The notes under the pieces are model-generated. The model saw only the letters and a program-made list of their open reading frames with translations. It did no database searches and was not told the DNA's origin. A stretch of 54,306 nt of DNA from Flavobacterium sp. (lineage in GTDB: Bacteria; Bacteroidota; Bacteroidia; Flavobacteriales; Flavobacteriaceae): positions 1 to 54,306 of the forward strand of contig JAHEHJ010000020.1 in assembly GCA_024644655.1 (NCBI GenBank), in the 5' to 3' direction. Position 1 is the stretch's first letter, and each line of letters begins with the position of its first letter. The translations under genes and the position numbers were made by a program. This document shows, piece by piece, positions 35,818 through 45,611 of the stretch.

Positions 35818-38301
35818 ATGAATAAAATACTAGTACTTTTTGGAATTTGGTTAAGTGTAATTAGCACTGCTTTAGCTCAAACTAAAGTGAGTGGAATGGT
35901 AGTTGATAATACCAATCAACCGGTTCCTTATGCCAATATTGTTTTTAAAGGATCTCAAATAGGAGTAGTGTCCAATGAGGATGGTCGTTTTTATATTGAA
36001 GCCCCAGATAATTATACGACCTTAGTGGTGTCGTATGTAGGTTTTCCAGATAAAGTAGTCAAGTTAACCAAGCTCGTGAATTACGACTTCAAAGTGGTAT
36101 TGACCGAAGGAAATGCCCTAAAAGAAGTAAAGATATATGCCGGAAAAACATCCAAGAAAAACAATCCAGCACTAGACATCCTTAGAAAAATATGGGAACG
36201 CAGAAGAAAGAATGGACTCAAAATGTTCAAACAATACCAATATGATAAATACGAAAAGGTAGAGTTTGACATGAATACCATCGACAGCGCCTTTATGAAA
36301 AGCAAAATTTTCAAAGGCATGGAATTTGTCTTTAAAAATGTAGATACCTCTAGAGTTACCGGTAAAACCTATTTGCCTATTTTCATCAACGAATCCCTCT
36401 CCGAAGTATACGGAGATAACGAAGCCAAAAAGAACAAAGAAATCCTAAAAGCCAATAAGAACTCGGGTCTAGGAAATGGCGATGGGGTGAATATGTTCAT
36501 CAAAGATTTATACAATGATTTTGATATCTACGACAACTATTTGTACTTCTTTGATAAAAGTTTTACCAGTCCATTGTCTCGTACAGGTATCGATGTCTAC
36601 AACTATGTGCTAGCCGATACTGCGGTTATAGATAAAAAGGTATGTTACAATATCGTCTTTTATCCCCGACGCAAAAACGAATTGACTTTCAAAGGAGATT
36701 TCTGGGTGAACGATACCACTTTCGCCATCAAGAAAATCAACATGGCCATCACCAAAAGTGCCAATATCAACTGGGTAAAAGATATTTATCTAGAACAGGA
36801 ATTTGATGTGCTCAACGATTCAGTGTTCTTACCAACCCGTGATTACATGATGTCGGATTTTGCCTTGAGTAAAAAAGAAGAATCAAAAGGGGTCTATGGA
36901 AAACGAACGACTCTCTACCGCAATTTCAAATTCAACGAAAAGAAACCGGAAAAGTTCTATAAAGAGGAAGTGAATTTTATCGACAATGCCGTCTATGCCA
37001 AAACCGATGACTATTGGCAAGAGAACCGCTTTGAGAAACTGAACAAAGATGAGGTCAAAATCTATAAAATGATTGATACCCTAAAGACGGTCAAGCGCTT
37101 CAAGCAAATGTATAATTTGGTCTCTATATTAGGAAGTGGATATGTGCAATACGGACACTTTGATTACGGACCTATATTCTCTACTATCGGATACAATGAA
37201 GTGGAAGGATTGCGCTTGCGTGCCGGTGGAAGAACCTATTTTGGTCCTAATGACACCTGGCGCCTTCAAGGATACACCGCCTATGGTTTCAAAGACAACA
37301 AATTCAAATATGGAGCCTCTGGTAAATGGATGGTAGATAAGAAAAACAGAATCATCCTCTCTGGAGGAAATAGAAGGGATGTCGAACAAATAGGAGCAAG
37401 TCTTACCACGACCAATGATGTACTAGGTAGAAGTTATGCTTCTTCTGGTTTGTTTACCACGGGTTCCAATGGAAAACTAACCAACATCAACCTTACCTCT
37501 CTTCAAGGAGAAATTGAACCTGTAAAAAACCTAACCTTTGAGTTGGGCTTCACCTACCGTACACTGGAATCGGCTTCTTCTATTTTTAAACTGGATTATT
37601 TTACGGATGAAACATTAACGACGACTAGAAGTGATGTCAAACAATCCGAAATCAACCTGCAAGTAGAATATACCCCAAAGAGAAAAACAATTGGATATGG
37701 TGTAGAACGTCGTGAAATAGACAGTCCCTACAGCCGCTTTTTCATCAATTACAGCCAAGGGGTAAAAGGCTTTATCCACAGTGATTTTGATTATCAAAAA
37801 CTGCAACTGTACTACAAACAACCTATTATTATAGGAGCAATAGGTCGCTCCGATTTCATTATGGAATTGGGAAAAACCTATGGTAAAATCCCATTGGGAT
37901 TGATGAGTGTAGTGCCCGGAAACCAAACCTATTTTATTATCGAAAATACGTTTAGCAATTTGAATTTCTACGAGTTTGTTGCTGATCAATATGCAACCTT
38001 CCAATGGCAACACAATTTCAATGGTAAAATATTTGCCCGCATTCCGCTATTGCGCAAATTGAATCTTAGAGAAATCGTGGGAGTAAAAGGGGTATATGGA
38101 ACAGTGTCAGATGCCAATAGAGCTATCAATGCGTCCGGATTAATCTACAAAGCACCAGAAAGACCCTATTGGGAATACAATGCCGGTATCGGTAATATAT
38201 TTAAAGTATTCCGCCTAGACTTTGCTTGGCGTGGTAATTACCGCAACCTGCCCGATACCAACAACTTTACCATTAAAGGGTCATTCGGATTCTATTTCTA
38301 A
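35818..38301 (+). CDS. DUF5686 outer-membrane protein with carboxypeptidase-like regulatory domain
   Basis: 827-aa predicted outer-membrane protein. A signal peptide (about 1-20, ending ALAQ) is followed by a carboxypeptidase-D regulatory-like (CarboxypepD_reg) beta-sandwich (about 22-105, with GMVVDNTNQPVPYANIVFKG and GVVSNEDGRFYIEA), then a long DUF5686-type region, rich in aromatic strands in its second half and ending GSFGFYF as in barrel proteins. No TonB plug is evident. The family is widespread in Bacteroidota but its function is not established. It lies one base before the glycosylase gene, implying an operon. Confidence 0.82.
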   Translation: MNKILVLFGIWLSVISTALAQTKVSGMVVDNTNQPVPYANIVFKGSQIGVVSNEDGRFYIEAPDNYTTLVVSYVGFPDKVVKLTKLVNYDFKVVLTEGNALKEVKIYAGKTSKKNNPALDILRKIWERRRKNGLKMFKQYQYDKYEKVEFDMNTIDSAFMKSKIFKGMEFVFKNVDTSRVTGKTYLPIFINESLSEVYGDNEAKKNKEILKANKNSGLGNGDGVNMFIKDLYNDFDIYDNYLYFFDKSFTSPLSRTGIDVYNYVLADTAVIDKKVCYNIVFYPRRKNELTFKGDFWVNDTTFAIKKINMAITKSANINWVKDIYLEQEFDVLNDSVFLPTRDYMMSDFALSKKEESKGVYGKRTTLYRNFKFNEKKPEKFYKEEVNFIDNAVYAKTDDYWQENRFEKLNKDEVKIYKMIDTLKTVKRFKQMYNLVSILGSGYVQYGHFDYGPIFSTIGYNEVEGLRLRAGGRTYFGPNDTWRLQGYTAYGFKDNKFKYGASGKWMVDKKNRIILSGGNRRDVEQIGASLTTTNDVLGRSYASSGLFTTGSNGKLTNINLTSLQGEIEPVKNLTFELGFTYRTLESASSIFKLDYFTDETLTTTRSDVKQSEINLQVEYTPKRKTIGYGVERREIDSPYSRFFINYSQGVKGFIHSDFDYQKLQLYYKQPIIIGAIGRSDFIMELGKTYGKIPLGLMSVVPGNQTYFIIENTFSNLNFYEFVADQYATFQWQHNFNGKIFARIPLLRKLNLREIVGVKGVYGTVSDANRAINASGLIYKAPERPYWEYNAGIGNIFKVFRLDFAWRGNYRNLPDTNNFTIKGSFGFYF

Positions 38302-38302
38302 G

Positions 38303-38893
38303 ATGCAAGAGGTCATTCGGGTATTATCCGAAAAAGATGCCATACTCCAATCCATAGTAACCCACTATGGAACGCCTGTCATCCAAAAAAGAGAGGAGGG
38401 TTTTGCAGCTTTATGCCACATTATCCTAGAACAACAAGTGTCGATTGCCTCGGCCAAAGCATGTTATGAAAAAATCCAAACGCATTTAGGAACAGTTACG
38501 CCTACTACTATTGACCAAGTGACTGCTGAAGATTTACGGTCTTGGGGTGTTTCTCGCCAAAAAATAGGATACCTCAAAAATCTGTCGCAAAAAGTGCTCC
38601 TCAGTGAAGTAGTGTTTGAAAGTTGGGCATCCAAAACCGAACAAACCATCAGAGCGGAACTTTTGCAGTTAAAAGGTATAGGTCACTGGACCATAGATGT
38701 CTATTTGATGTTTTGCCTGCAATCTCCCGATGTAATTCCACTCGGCGATATCGCTATCAAAAACACAATCAAAGAATTATATGACATTCACACTCCCGAA
38801 GCTATGGAAGAATTAGCCACGCAATGGAAGCCCCATAGAACCATGGCGTCCTATATACTATGGCATTATTACCTCAAAAAACGAAATAAATAA
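38303..38893 (+). CDS. DNA-3-methyladenine glycosylase II-like (HhH-GPD) base-excision enzyme
   Basis: 196-aa DNA repair protein of the helix-hairpin-helix GPD superfamily, closest in pattern to AlkA. The conserved ILEQQVSIASAKACYEKI helix, the HhH motif LKGIGHWTIDVYLMF and the downstream Asp in VIPLGDIAIKN (position of the catalytic Asp) are visible. It lacks the N-terminal TBP-like domain of E. coli AlkA and so resembles short AlkA forms. The ATG at 38303 is chosen because it follows the preceding stop by one base; an upstream GTG/ATG would sit inside the DUF5686 gene. Confidence 0.88.
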   Translation: MQEVIRVLSEKDAILQSIVTHYGTPVIQKREEGFAALCHIILEQQVSIASAKACYEKIQTHLGTVTPTTIDQVTAEDLRSWGVSRQKIGYLKNLSQKVLLSEVVFESWASKTEQTIRAELLQLKGIGHWTIDVYLMFCLQSPDVIPLGDIAIKNTIKELYDIHTPEAMEELATQWKPHRTMASYILWHYYLKKRNK

Positions 38894-38943
38894 CAATGAA
38901 CTATATGAAATTAGCAGTTTTATGATTTATAAAAGAACACAAC

Positions 38944-38975
38944 TTGTATAAATTCTTAAAATTTTGTTATTTTTG
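38944..38975 (+). promoter_or_regulatory. Bacteroidota-type promoter of hppA
   Basis: TTG (38944-38946), a 21-nt spacer and TATTTTTG (38968-38975) match the TTG-N17-23-TAnnTTTG consensus. It lies 33 nt before the ATG at 39009 and overlaps an upstream in-frame start codon at 38964, which it therefore argues against. Confidence 0.75.
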
Positions 38976-39008
38976 CCCCCGATAAAATTTATAACCAAAA
39001 TTATATTT

Positions 39009-41579
39009 ATGGAATCAATGATGATTTATGTGCCTATTGTAATGGCATTAATTGGATTAGCTTTTATGGCAATCAAAAGATCTTGGGTATTAAAACAAGA
39101 TGCTGGTGATGGAAAGATGAAAGAAATTTCAGATTACATCTACGAAGGTGCCTTAGCTTTCCTTAAAGCAGAATACAGATTGTTAGCCGTGTTTGTACTT
39201 ATTGCAAGTGTTGTGTTAGCAGGTATTACTTTTTTACCAGGTGTTAAAACGCATTTATTAATTGTTGTTGCTTTTGTTTTCGGTGCTTTCTTTTCAGCTT
39301 TAGCTGGAAACATGGGTATGAAAATCGCAACTAAAACGAACGTTAGAACAACGCAAGCCGCTCGTACTAGCTTACCTCAAGCACTTAAAGTTTCTTTTGG
39401 TGGTGGTACAGTTATGGGATTAGGTGTTGCAGGTCTTGCCGTTTTAGGGCTAACAACATTCTTTATAGTTTTCTTCCACTTCTTTATGGGTGGTGTATGG
39501 ACAGATACCGAAGGTATGACTGTTGTATTGGAAACGTTAGCTGGGTTCTCATTAGGAGCTGAGTCTATTGCATTATTTGCTCGTGTAGGGGGTGGTATTT
39601 ATACTAAAGCTGCCGATGTAGGTGCTGACTTAGTTGGTAAAGTTGAAGCGGGTATTCCAGAAGATGATCCTCGTAACCCTGCTACTATTGCAGATAACGT
39701 AGGTGATAACGTAGGTGACGTTGCAGGTATGGGTGCCGATTTATTCGGTTCGTATGTAGCAACTGTATTAGCTGCGATGGTATTAGGTAATTACGTAATT
39801 AAAGATATGGGTGGTAAAATCGAAGACGCTTTCGGTGGAATTGGTCCAATCTTATTGCCAATGGCTATCGCTGGTTTCGGAATTTTATTCTCTATCATCG
39901 GTACGATGTTAGTGAAAATTTCAAGCGATGATGCTAAAGAAGCACAAGTTCAAAAAGCATTAAACATTGGAAACTGGGTTTCTATTGCTTTAACTGCTAT
40001 TGCTTGTTTCTTCTTAGTACGTTTGATGTTACCTAGCGAAATGAAAATGACATTCTTCGGTGAAGGACTTCAAAATATTTCTGCAATGCGTGTATTCTAC
40101 GCTACATTAATTGGATTATTTGTGGGTGGAGCTATTTCATCTGTAACAGAATATTATACAGGATTAGGTACAAAACCAGTTTTGGCTATCGTACAAAAAT
40201 CATCTACAGGTGCTGGAACTAACGTAATCGCTGGTTTAGCTACAGGTATGATTTCTACATTCCCAACGGTATTATTGTTCGCAGGTGCTATCTGGTCAAC
40301 GTATGCTTTAGCTGGTTTCTACGGGGTGGCTTTGGCTGCTTCTGCTATGATGGCTACTACAGCTATGCAATTAGCAATCGACGCTTTCGGTCCTATCTCG
40401 GATAATGCAGGTGGTATTGCTGAAATGAGTGAATTACCAAAAGAAGTTCGTACACGTACAGACATCTTGGATTCAGTAGGTAATACTACTGCTGCAACTG
40501 GTAAAGGTTTTGCTATCGCTTCTGCAGCGTTAACATCATTAGCATTATTTGCTGCTTATGTAACGTTTACAGGTATTGATGGTATCAACATCTTCAAAGC
40601 GCCAGTATTAGCGATGTTATTCGTAGGAGGTATGATTCCTGTAGTGTTCTCTGCTTTGGCAATGAACTCAGTAGGTAAAGCAGCTATGGATATGGTATAC
40701 GAAGTACGTCGTCAGTTCAAAGAAATTCCAGGAATTATGGAAGGAACTGGTAAACCAGAATATGGTAAATGTGTGGAAATCTCTACCAAAGCAGCATTAC
40801 GTGAAATGATGTTGCCAGGAATATTAACGATTGGTTTCCCTATCGCTATCGTGTTATTAGGTAAATTAGTGTACCGAGATAACAATCAGTTAATCGCTGA
40901 AATGTTAGGTGGATATATGGCAGGTGTAACCGTATCAGGTGTGCTTTGGGCAGTGTTCCAAAACAATGCAGGTGGTGCTTGGGATAATGCTAAAAAATCA
41001 TTCGAAGCTGGTGTTGAAATCAATGGCGAAATGACATTTAAAGGTTCAGATGCTCACAAAGCTGCCGTTACAGGAGATACAGTGGGAGATCCATTCAAAG
41101 ATACATCAGGTCCTTCTATGAACATCTTAATCAAATTAACGTGTTTGATCGGTTTAGTAATCGCTCCTATCTTAGGAAGTGGTGTGGCTAAAGAAGGTAA
41201 AGAAGTGAATTGCACAGTAGATGTTAAAATGGAATCATGTGAACAAGACCACATGATGGGTAATTGCGATATGAGCAAATGTGCTACAATGACCAAAGAC
41301 CAATGTGCTGCTATGTGCGATTCATTAAAATGTACTCCAGAGCAAAAACAAGAGTGTTTATCACACTATGGTGCCGATGGTAAATTTGTAGCTCCTGCAG
41401 CGTGCAAAGAAGAAGCAGGTAAATCATGTTGTGCAAAAGGATCTTCTATGGAAGAGTTAGAAAAAGGTACAAACCATGTTTCAGCTACAATTACTAAAAC
41501 AGTAGATGGTAAAAAAGTTACGGAAACTATTGAAGGTACTTACAATGAAGTAAAAGCCAAAATGGATGCAATGAAATAA
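39009..41579 (+). CDS. hppA: Membrane-bound cation-pumping pyrophosphatase with Cys-rich C-terminal tail
   Basis: Polytopic enzyme that uses PPi hydrolysis to pump Na+ and/or H+. The active-site loop DVGADLVGKVEAGIPEDDPRNPATIADNVGDNVGDVAGM is complete in substance. The segment GNTTAATGKG has Ala where K+-independent enzymes have Lys, so it belongs to the K+-dependent group, which includes Na+ pumps. The ATG at 39009 (MESMMIYVP) gives 856 aa, which is about 120 more than the core: after residue ~733 there is a tail with eleven Cys plus Met, His, Asp and Lys, then a charged segment. Termini of this family face the periplasm, so the tail is probably periplasmic. Confidence 0.94.
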   Translation: MESMMIYVPIVMALIGLAFMAIKRSWVLKQDAGDGKMKEISDYIYEGALAFLKAEYRLLAVFVLIASVVLAGITFLPGVKTHLLIVVAFVFGAFFSALAGNMGMKIATKTNVRTTQAARTSLPQALKVSFGGGTVMGLGVAGLAVLGLTTFFIVFFHFFMGGVWTDTEGMTVVLETLAGFSLGAESIALFARVGGGIYTKAADVGADLVGKVEAGIPEDDPRNPATIADNVGDNVGDVAGMGADLFGSYVATVLAAMVLGNYVIKDMGGKIEDAFGGIGPILLPMAIAGFGILFSIIGTMLVKISSDDAKEAQVQKALNIGNWVSIALTAIACFFLVRLMLPSEMKMTFFGEGLQNISAMRVFYATLIGLFVGGAISSVTEYYTGLGTKPVLAIVQKSSTGAGTNVIAGLATGMISTFPTVLLFAGAIWSTYALAGFYGVALAASAMMATTAMQLAIDAFGPISDNAGGIAEMSELPKEVRTRTDILDSVGNTTAATGKGFAIASAALTSLALFAAYVTFTGIDGINIFKAPVLAMLFVGGMIPVVFSALAMNSVGKAAMDMVYEVRRQFKEIPGIMEGTGKPEYGKCVEISTKAALREMMLPGILTIGFPIAIVLLGKLVYRDNNQLIAEMLGGYMAGVTVSGVLWAVFQNNAGGAWDNAKKSFEAGVEINGEMTFKGSDAHKAAVTGDTVGDPFKDTSGPSMNILIKLTCLIGLVIAPILGSGVAKEGKEVNCTVDVKMESCEQDHMMGNCDMSKCATMTKDQCAAMCDSLKCTPEQKQECLSHYGADGKFVAPAACKEEAGKSCCAKGSSMEELEKGTNHVSATITKTVDGKKVTETIEGTYNEVKAKMDAMK

Positions 41580-41600
41580 TAATTCATTATCCTTTATATA

Positions 41601-41633
41601 AAAAAAAGCCTCACGCATGTGGGGCTTTTTTTT
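41601..41633 (+). terminator. Terminator of hppA
   Basis: Stem AGCCTCAC with GTGGGGCT (one G-T pair), loop GCAT, flanked by A and T runs. Confidence 0.85.
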
Positions 41634-41658
41634 ATACTTTTTTATGTAAATTTAGCCA

Positions 41659-43941
41659 ATGACAAACAATTCGTTTATGGCTAAGTATTTTATCCTTCTT
41701 TTTACACTCTGCTGTAGTGTGGCATTTTCTCAATCGGTTCTGCCGCTCATTCCACAACCGGCTTCGGTGCAACAATCAGAAGGGCACTTTGAACTAACAC
41801 CCACAACCATCATTCAAGCGGATGCTAAGCTTTTTGAAACACTATACCTCCAAAAAGCAATCCAATTAGCCACAGGTTGGGAATTGAAAGTAGTACCTGT
41901 CGCAGGCAATGTACCCAAAATAAGCTTAAGTCATTCGCTCAAAGCCATCGCTTCCAAAGAAGGATATGCCTTGTCAATCACTCCCGAAGCCATCGCCATT
42001 CAAGCCGATCAAAATGCAGGCTTATTCCACGGTATCCAAACGGTACTACAATTAGTGCCCGCATCACATGGCGCCAAAAATACCATACCCTGTGTCCAAA
42101 TCACAGACGAACCCAAATACGCTTGGCGTGGTATGCACCTCGACTGCGCCCGTCATTTCTTCCCCGTTGATTTCATCAAAAAGTACATTGATGAACTAGC
42201 GCTCTACAAAATGAATACCTTTCATTGGCACCTCACCGATGACCAAGGATGGCGCATTCAAATCAAACAATATCCCAAATTGACCGAAGTAGGGGCCTGG
42301 CGCAATGGCTCTATGGTAGGCCACTATAGAGAACAGCTGTTCGATAGCATCCGCTACGGCGGTTTCTATACCCAAGAGGAAATCAAAAGTGTCATAGCCT
42401 ATGCGGCCGAGAGACACATTACTATCATACCCGAAATCGAAATGCCCGGACATGCTGTAGCAGCTCTAGCAGCCTACCCTCAGTATTCTTGTACAGGTGG
42501 CCCTTTTGAAGTAGCAAAAAAATGGGGTGTCTTAGACGATGTGTTTTGCCCCAAAGCAGAAACCATCACCTTCCTCGAAAACATACTCGATGAGGTTATC
42601 GCATTATTCCCATCCACCTATATCCATATAGGGGGCGATGAATGTCCTAAAACCCGCTGGAAAAAATGTCCGCGTTGCCAAGCTCTCATCAAAGAAAAAG
42701 GACTCAAAGACGAACACGAACTCCAAAGCTATTTTGTACAAACCATCGAAAAATATGTCAACAGCAAAGGGCGTAAAATCATCGGCTGGGACGAAATCCT
42801 TGAAGGGGGATTAGCCCCAAATGCAGCCGTAATGAGTTGGCGCGGTACCGAAGGCGGCATAGCAGCAGCCCAACAACATCATGAAGTAGTGATGTCTCCT
42901 GGCTCTCATTGCTATTTTGATTTCTACCAAGGGGACCCCAAAAATGAACCTTTAGCCATTGGGGGCTATACACCCGTGGAAAAAGTATATTCGTTTAATC
43001 CCACGCCAGCCAAATTGACTCCTGAGGAAGCAACCTATATCTTGGGAGGTCAAGCCAATGTATGGACAGAATACATCAATACCCCAGCCCAAGTAGAATA
43101 TATGATCTTCCCTCGTATGATGGCGCTTTCCGAAGCTCTATGGGGAACAGCCAATCCTGCCAACTATGCCGATTTCCAAAATCGGTTACTCCAACAATTG
43201 CCTTCCCTAGACCAAAAAGCAATCATCTATAGTAAAGCTATTTTTGAAATAACGAGCTCCGTAGAACCCAATCCGAATGGAAAAGGACTCTGGGCAACGC
43301 TAAAATCAGCTCAAGACCAAAAAGGTATTCGCTATACCCTTGACGGAACACAACCCTCTTGGAACTCGTCTTCTTATACAGGCCCCATTGCCATTTCTGA
43401 AAGCCTGACTCTCAAAGCAGCCTATTTTGAAAAGGAAGTGCAAAAAGGAAACCCTATCGAACTCCCACTAAGCCTCAACAAAGCAACCGCCAAAAAAATA
43501 GTGCTTCTCAACAACCCGCATGACAATTACAAATCAGGAGGTTCTTTTGCCTTGATAAACGGGATTAAAGGAAACCAACAAAAATTTGGACGCGATTGGC
43601 TCGGCTTTTCTGGCAAAGATGCCAATGCTACTATTGATTTAGGGACACCCCTTCCAATTAGCAATGTGACCATAGGGGTCTTGTCCAACGAAGCCAGTTG
43701 GATTTACTACCCTAGCCAAATCGAAGTCTTCTTGTCTCAAGACGGACAATCGTTTACGAGTGTTGGCAAAGCCTCCATCGACCAAATCGAAGCGCAAAAA
43801 GGAAATGTGCAAATCGAGTTTCCTACCACAACGGCACTATACATTAAAGTAGTGGCAACGAATATCGGAAAAATCAAAGAGGGTTACCCCGGTGCAGGTT
43901 CTCCAGCTTGGTTGTTCGTAGATGAAATTGGGGCCAACTAA
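41659..43941 (+). CDS. Beta-N-acetylhexosaminidase, GH20
   Basis: Exo-enzyme removing terminal beta-GlcNAc or GalNAc. A signal peptide (ends VAFSQ), a GH20b domain (about 25-150), the GH20 barrel (about 155-500) with the catalytic pair Asp327-Glu328 in HIGGDECPKTRW, a chitobiase-C-like domain (about 545-610: IRYTLDGTQPSWNSSSY) and a C-terminal F5/8-type (discoidin-like) domain (about 620-760). Two ATGs are possible (41659 and 41677); both precede the signal sequence. It is the first gene of a four-gene operon and the glycosylasparaginase ATG follows its stop by 10 bp. C-ending codons are more frequent than in the genes before 35 kb. Confidence 0.93.
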   Translation: MTNNSFMAKYFILLFTLCCSVAFSQSVLPLIPQPASVQQSEGHFELTPTTIIQADAKLFETLYLQKAIQLATGWELKVVPVAGNVPKISLSHSLKAIASKEGYALSITPEAIAIQADQNAGLFHGIQTVLQLVPASHGAKNTIPCVQITDEPKYAWRGMHLDCARHFFPVDFIKKYIDELALYKMNTFHWHLTDDQGWRIQIKQYPKLTEVGAWRNGSMVGHYREQLFDSIRYGGFYTQEEIKSVIAYAAERHITIIPEIEMPGHAVAALAAYPQYSCTGGPFEVAKKWGVLDDVFCPKAETITFLENILDEVIALFPSTYIHIGGDECPKTRWKKCPRCQALIKEKGLKDEHELQSYFVQTIEKYVNSKGRKIIGWDEILEGGLAPNAAVMSWRGTEGGIAAAQQHHEVVMSPGSHCYFDFYQGDPKNEPLAIGGYTPVEKVYSFNPTPAKLTPEEATYILGGQANVWTEYINTPAQVEYMIFPRMMALSEALWGTANPANYADFQNRLLQQLPSLDQKAIIYSKAIFEITSSVEPNPNGKGLWATLKSAQDQKGIRYTLDGTQPSWNSSSYTGPIAISESLTLKAAYFEKEVQKGNPIELPLSLNKATAKKIVLLNNPHDNYKSGGSFALINGIKGNQQKFGRDWLGFSGKDANATIDLGTPLPISNVTIGVLSNEASWIYYPSQIEVFLSQDGQSFTSVGKASIDQIEAQKGNVQIEFPTTTALYIKVVATNIGKIKEGYPGAGSPAWLFVDEIGAN

Positions 43942-43951
43942 CACATCAATT

Positions 43952-44944
43952 ATGACAAATCGTAGAAACTTTATAAAAACAGCAGCGCTAGGTTCAGTAG
44001 CACTAACCTTGCCTTCTTTTACTACCAAAGAAAAAGCAATGGGTTCCAACCTCCAGCAACCCAATAAACCCATCGTGCTCTCTACCTGGAATTTTGGTGT
44101 CAAAGCCAATGGGGCCGCTTGGGAAATCCTAAAGAATAACGGACGCGCACTAGATGCCGTAGAAGCGGGTGTCAAAATCCCAGAAGGCGATCCTACAGAA
44201 CGCAGTGTAGGCTACGGAGGCCGCCCCGATAGAGACGGTCGCGTAACCCTAGACGCCTGCATCATGGATGAACAGGCAAATATCGGTTCGGTAGCCTGCC
44301 TAGAATTTATCAAACACCCTATTTCAGTAGCGCGCGCCGTCATGGAAAAAACACCTCACGTTATGCTAGTAGGGGATGGAGCGCTCCAATTTGCACTTGC
44401 GCAAGGCTTCCCCAAAGAAAATTTACTAGTCGAGGAGTCCGAAAAGGAATGGAAAGAATGGCTCAAAACCAGCAACTATAAACCCATAGCCAACATCGAA
44501 AACCACGATACAATTGGCATGATTGCACTCGATAGTGCCGGCAATTTATCCGGCGCCTGTACCACCAGTGGTATGGCTTTCAAAATGCACGGTCGAGTAG
44601 GGGATTCACCCATTATCGGAGCAGGATTGTATGTAGATAACGAAATTGGTGCGGCCACTGCCACAGGACACGGAGAAGAAGTCATTCGAATCGCCGGCTG
44701 TCACCTAGTAGTCGAATTGATGCGCCAAGGCAAATCACCCCAACAAGCCTGTGAAGAAGCAGTCATGCGCATCGTCAAACTAACGCAAAACCGAAACAAA
44801 AACCTCAAAGACATTCAAGTAGGATTTATTGCCCTCGACAAACAAGGGAACTATGGGGCCTATTGCATTCAAAGTGGTTTTAACTTTGCCGTAAACGACA
44901 ATTCAGGAAACCATTTAATCGACTCTAATTCGTACCTTAAATAA
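43952..44944 (+). CDS. Glycosylasparaginase (N4-(beta-N-acetylglucosaminyl)-L-asparaginase)
   Basis: Ntn-hydrolase that cuts the GlcNAc-Asn bond left after proteolysis and glycan trimming. From the ATG at 43952 (330 aa) a twin-arginine-type signal (NRRNFIKTAALGSVALTLPS) suggests Tat export. The autocatalytic cleavage site is His-Asp-Thr187 (NHDTIGMIALD), Thr187 becoming the N-terminal nucleophile of the beta chain; GRVGDSPIIGAG and ATGHGEE are the substrate-loop motifs. The pattern matches aspartylglucosaminidase known from Elizabethkingia (Flavobacterium) meningosepticum. Neighbouring hexosaminidase and beta-mannosidase genes support the glycoprotein role over a plain isoaspartyl peptidase. 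Confidence 0.93.
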   Translation: MTNRRNFIKTAALGSVALTLPSFTTKEKAMGSNLQQPNKPIVLSTWNFGVKANGAAWEILKNNGRALDAVEAGVKIPEGDPTERSVGYGGRPDRDGRVTLDACIMDEQANIGSVACLEFIKHPISVARAVMEKTPHVMLVGDGALQFALAQGFPKENLLVEESEKEWKEWLKTSNYKPIANIENHDTIGMIALDSAGNLSGACTTSGMAFKMHGRVGDSPIIGAGLYVDNEIGAATATGHGEEVIRIAGCHLVVELMRQGKSPQQACEEAVMRIVKLTQNRNKNLKDIQVGFIALDKQGNYGAYCIQSGFNFAVNDNSGNHLIDSNSYLK

Positions 44945-44945
44945 T

Positions 44946-45611
44946 ATGGCTCAACTCGAAATAGCGTGCTTTAATGCGCCCTCTGCTTTTATCGCTCAGG
45001 AAAATGGCGCCGACCGAATCGAACTATGTGATGGTTTTGAAGTAGGTGGGACCACACCCTCCGATGCACTTTTTGACGAAGTGCGCAACCAAGTAACAAT
45101 TCCGCTCTATGTAATGATACGACCTCGAGGGGGCGACTTTTGCTATTCGGACACCGAATGGGAAGCCATGCAATCCGCAATCCTAAACTTCAAACAAAAA
45201 AAAGCCGATGGCTTTGTCTTTGGCATCTTACATCCAGACGGTACAATCAATACCACTCAAAACAAACAGTTAGTAGCACTAGCGCATCCCTTGCCGTGTA
45301 CGTTTCACAGGGCTTTTGATGCGGCTTCCGAAGGGGCCCTAGCTTTGGAAAAACTAATCGACTGCGGTTTCACTACGGTGCTAACATCCGGTCTCGCCCA
45401 AAACGTCACCGAGGGCAAAGACGGCTTAGCACAATTGGTAACTCAAGCCAATTCCCGCATCACCATCATGCCAGGCGGTGGACTGCGCTCTACCAACCTA
45501 GCCGAAATCCAACAGCATACCCAAGCGGTGTTCTACCATTCTTCGGCTATTACAACGGCTAACGAAACGGCAGACGCAGCCGAAATTCAAGCGCTAAAAG
45601 CCCAATTATGA
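44946..45611 (+). CDS. cutC: CutC-family TIM-barrel protein
   Basis: 221-aa cytoplasmic protein with the family pattern: LEIACFNAPSAFIAQENGADRIELCDGFEVGGTTPS at the start, PLYVMIRPRGGDFCYS, CTFHRAFDAASEGALALEKLIDCGFTTVLTSG and ITIMPGGGLRSTNL. CutC was named from a copper-sensitivity phenotype in E. coli, but its molecular role is unsettled. Here it lies one base after the glycosylasparaginase stop and overlaps the beta-mannosidase start by four bases (ATGA), so it is locked into a glycan-degradation operon. That points to a role on a sugar or glycan-derived product, which is inference. Confidence 0.93.
   Translation: MAQLEIACFNAPSAFIAQENGADRIELCDGFEVGGTTPSDALFDEVRNQVTIPLYVMIRPRGGDFCYSDTEWEAMQSAILNFKQKKADGFVFGILHPDGTINTTQNKQLVALAHPLPCTFHRAFDAASEGALALEKLIDCGFTTVLTSGLAQNVTEGKDGLAQLVTQANSRITIMPGGGLRSTNLAEIQQHTQAVFYHSSAITTANETADAAEIQALKAQL

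Noticed and set aside
38964..39008. Upstream ATG for hppA at 38964
   Set aside because: It overlaps the -7 promoter element (38968-38975); the ATG at 39009 gives the normal N terminus.
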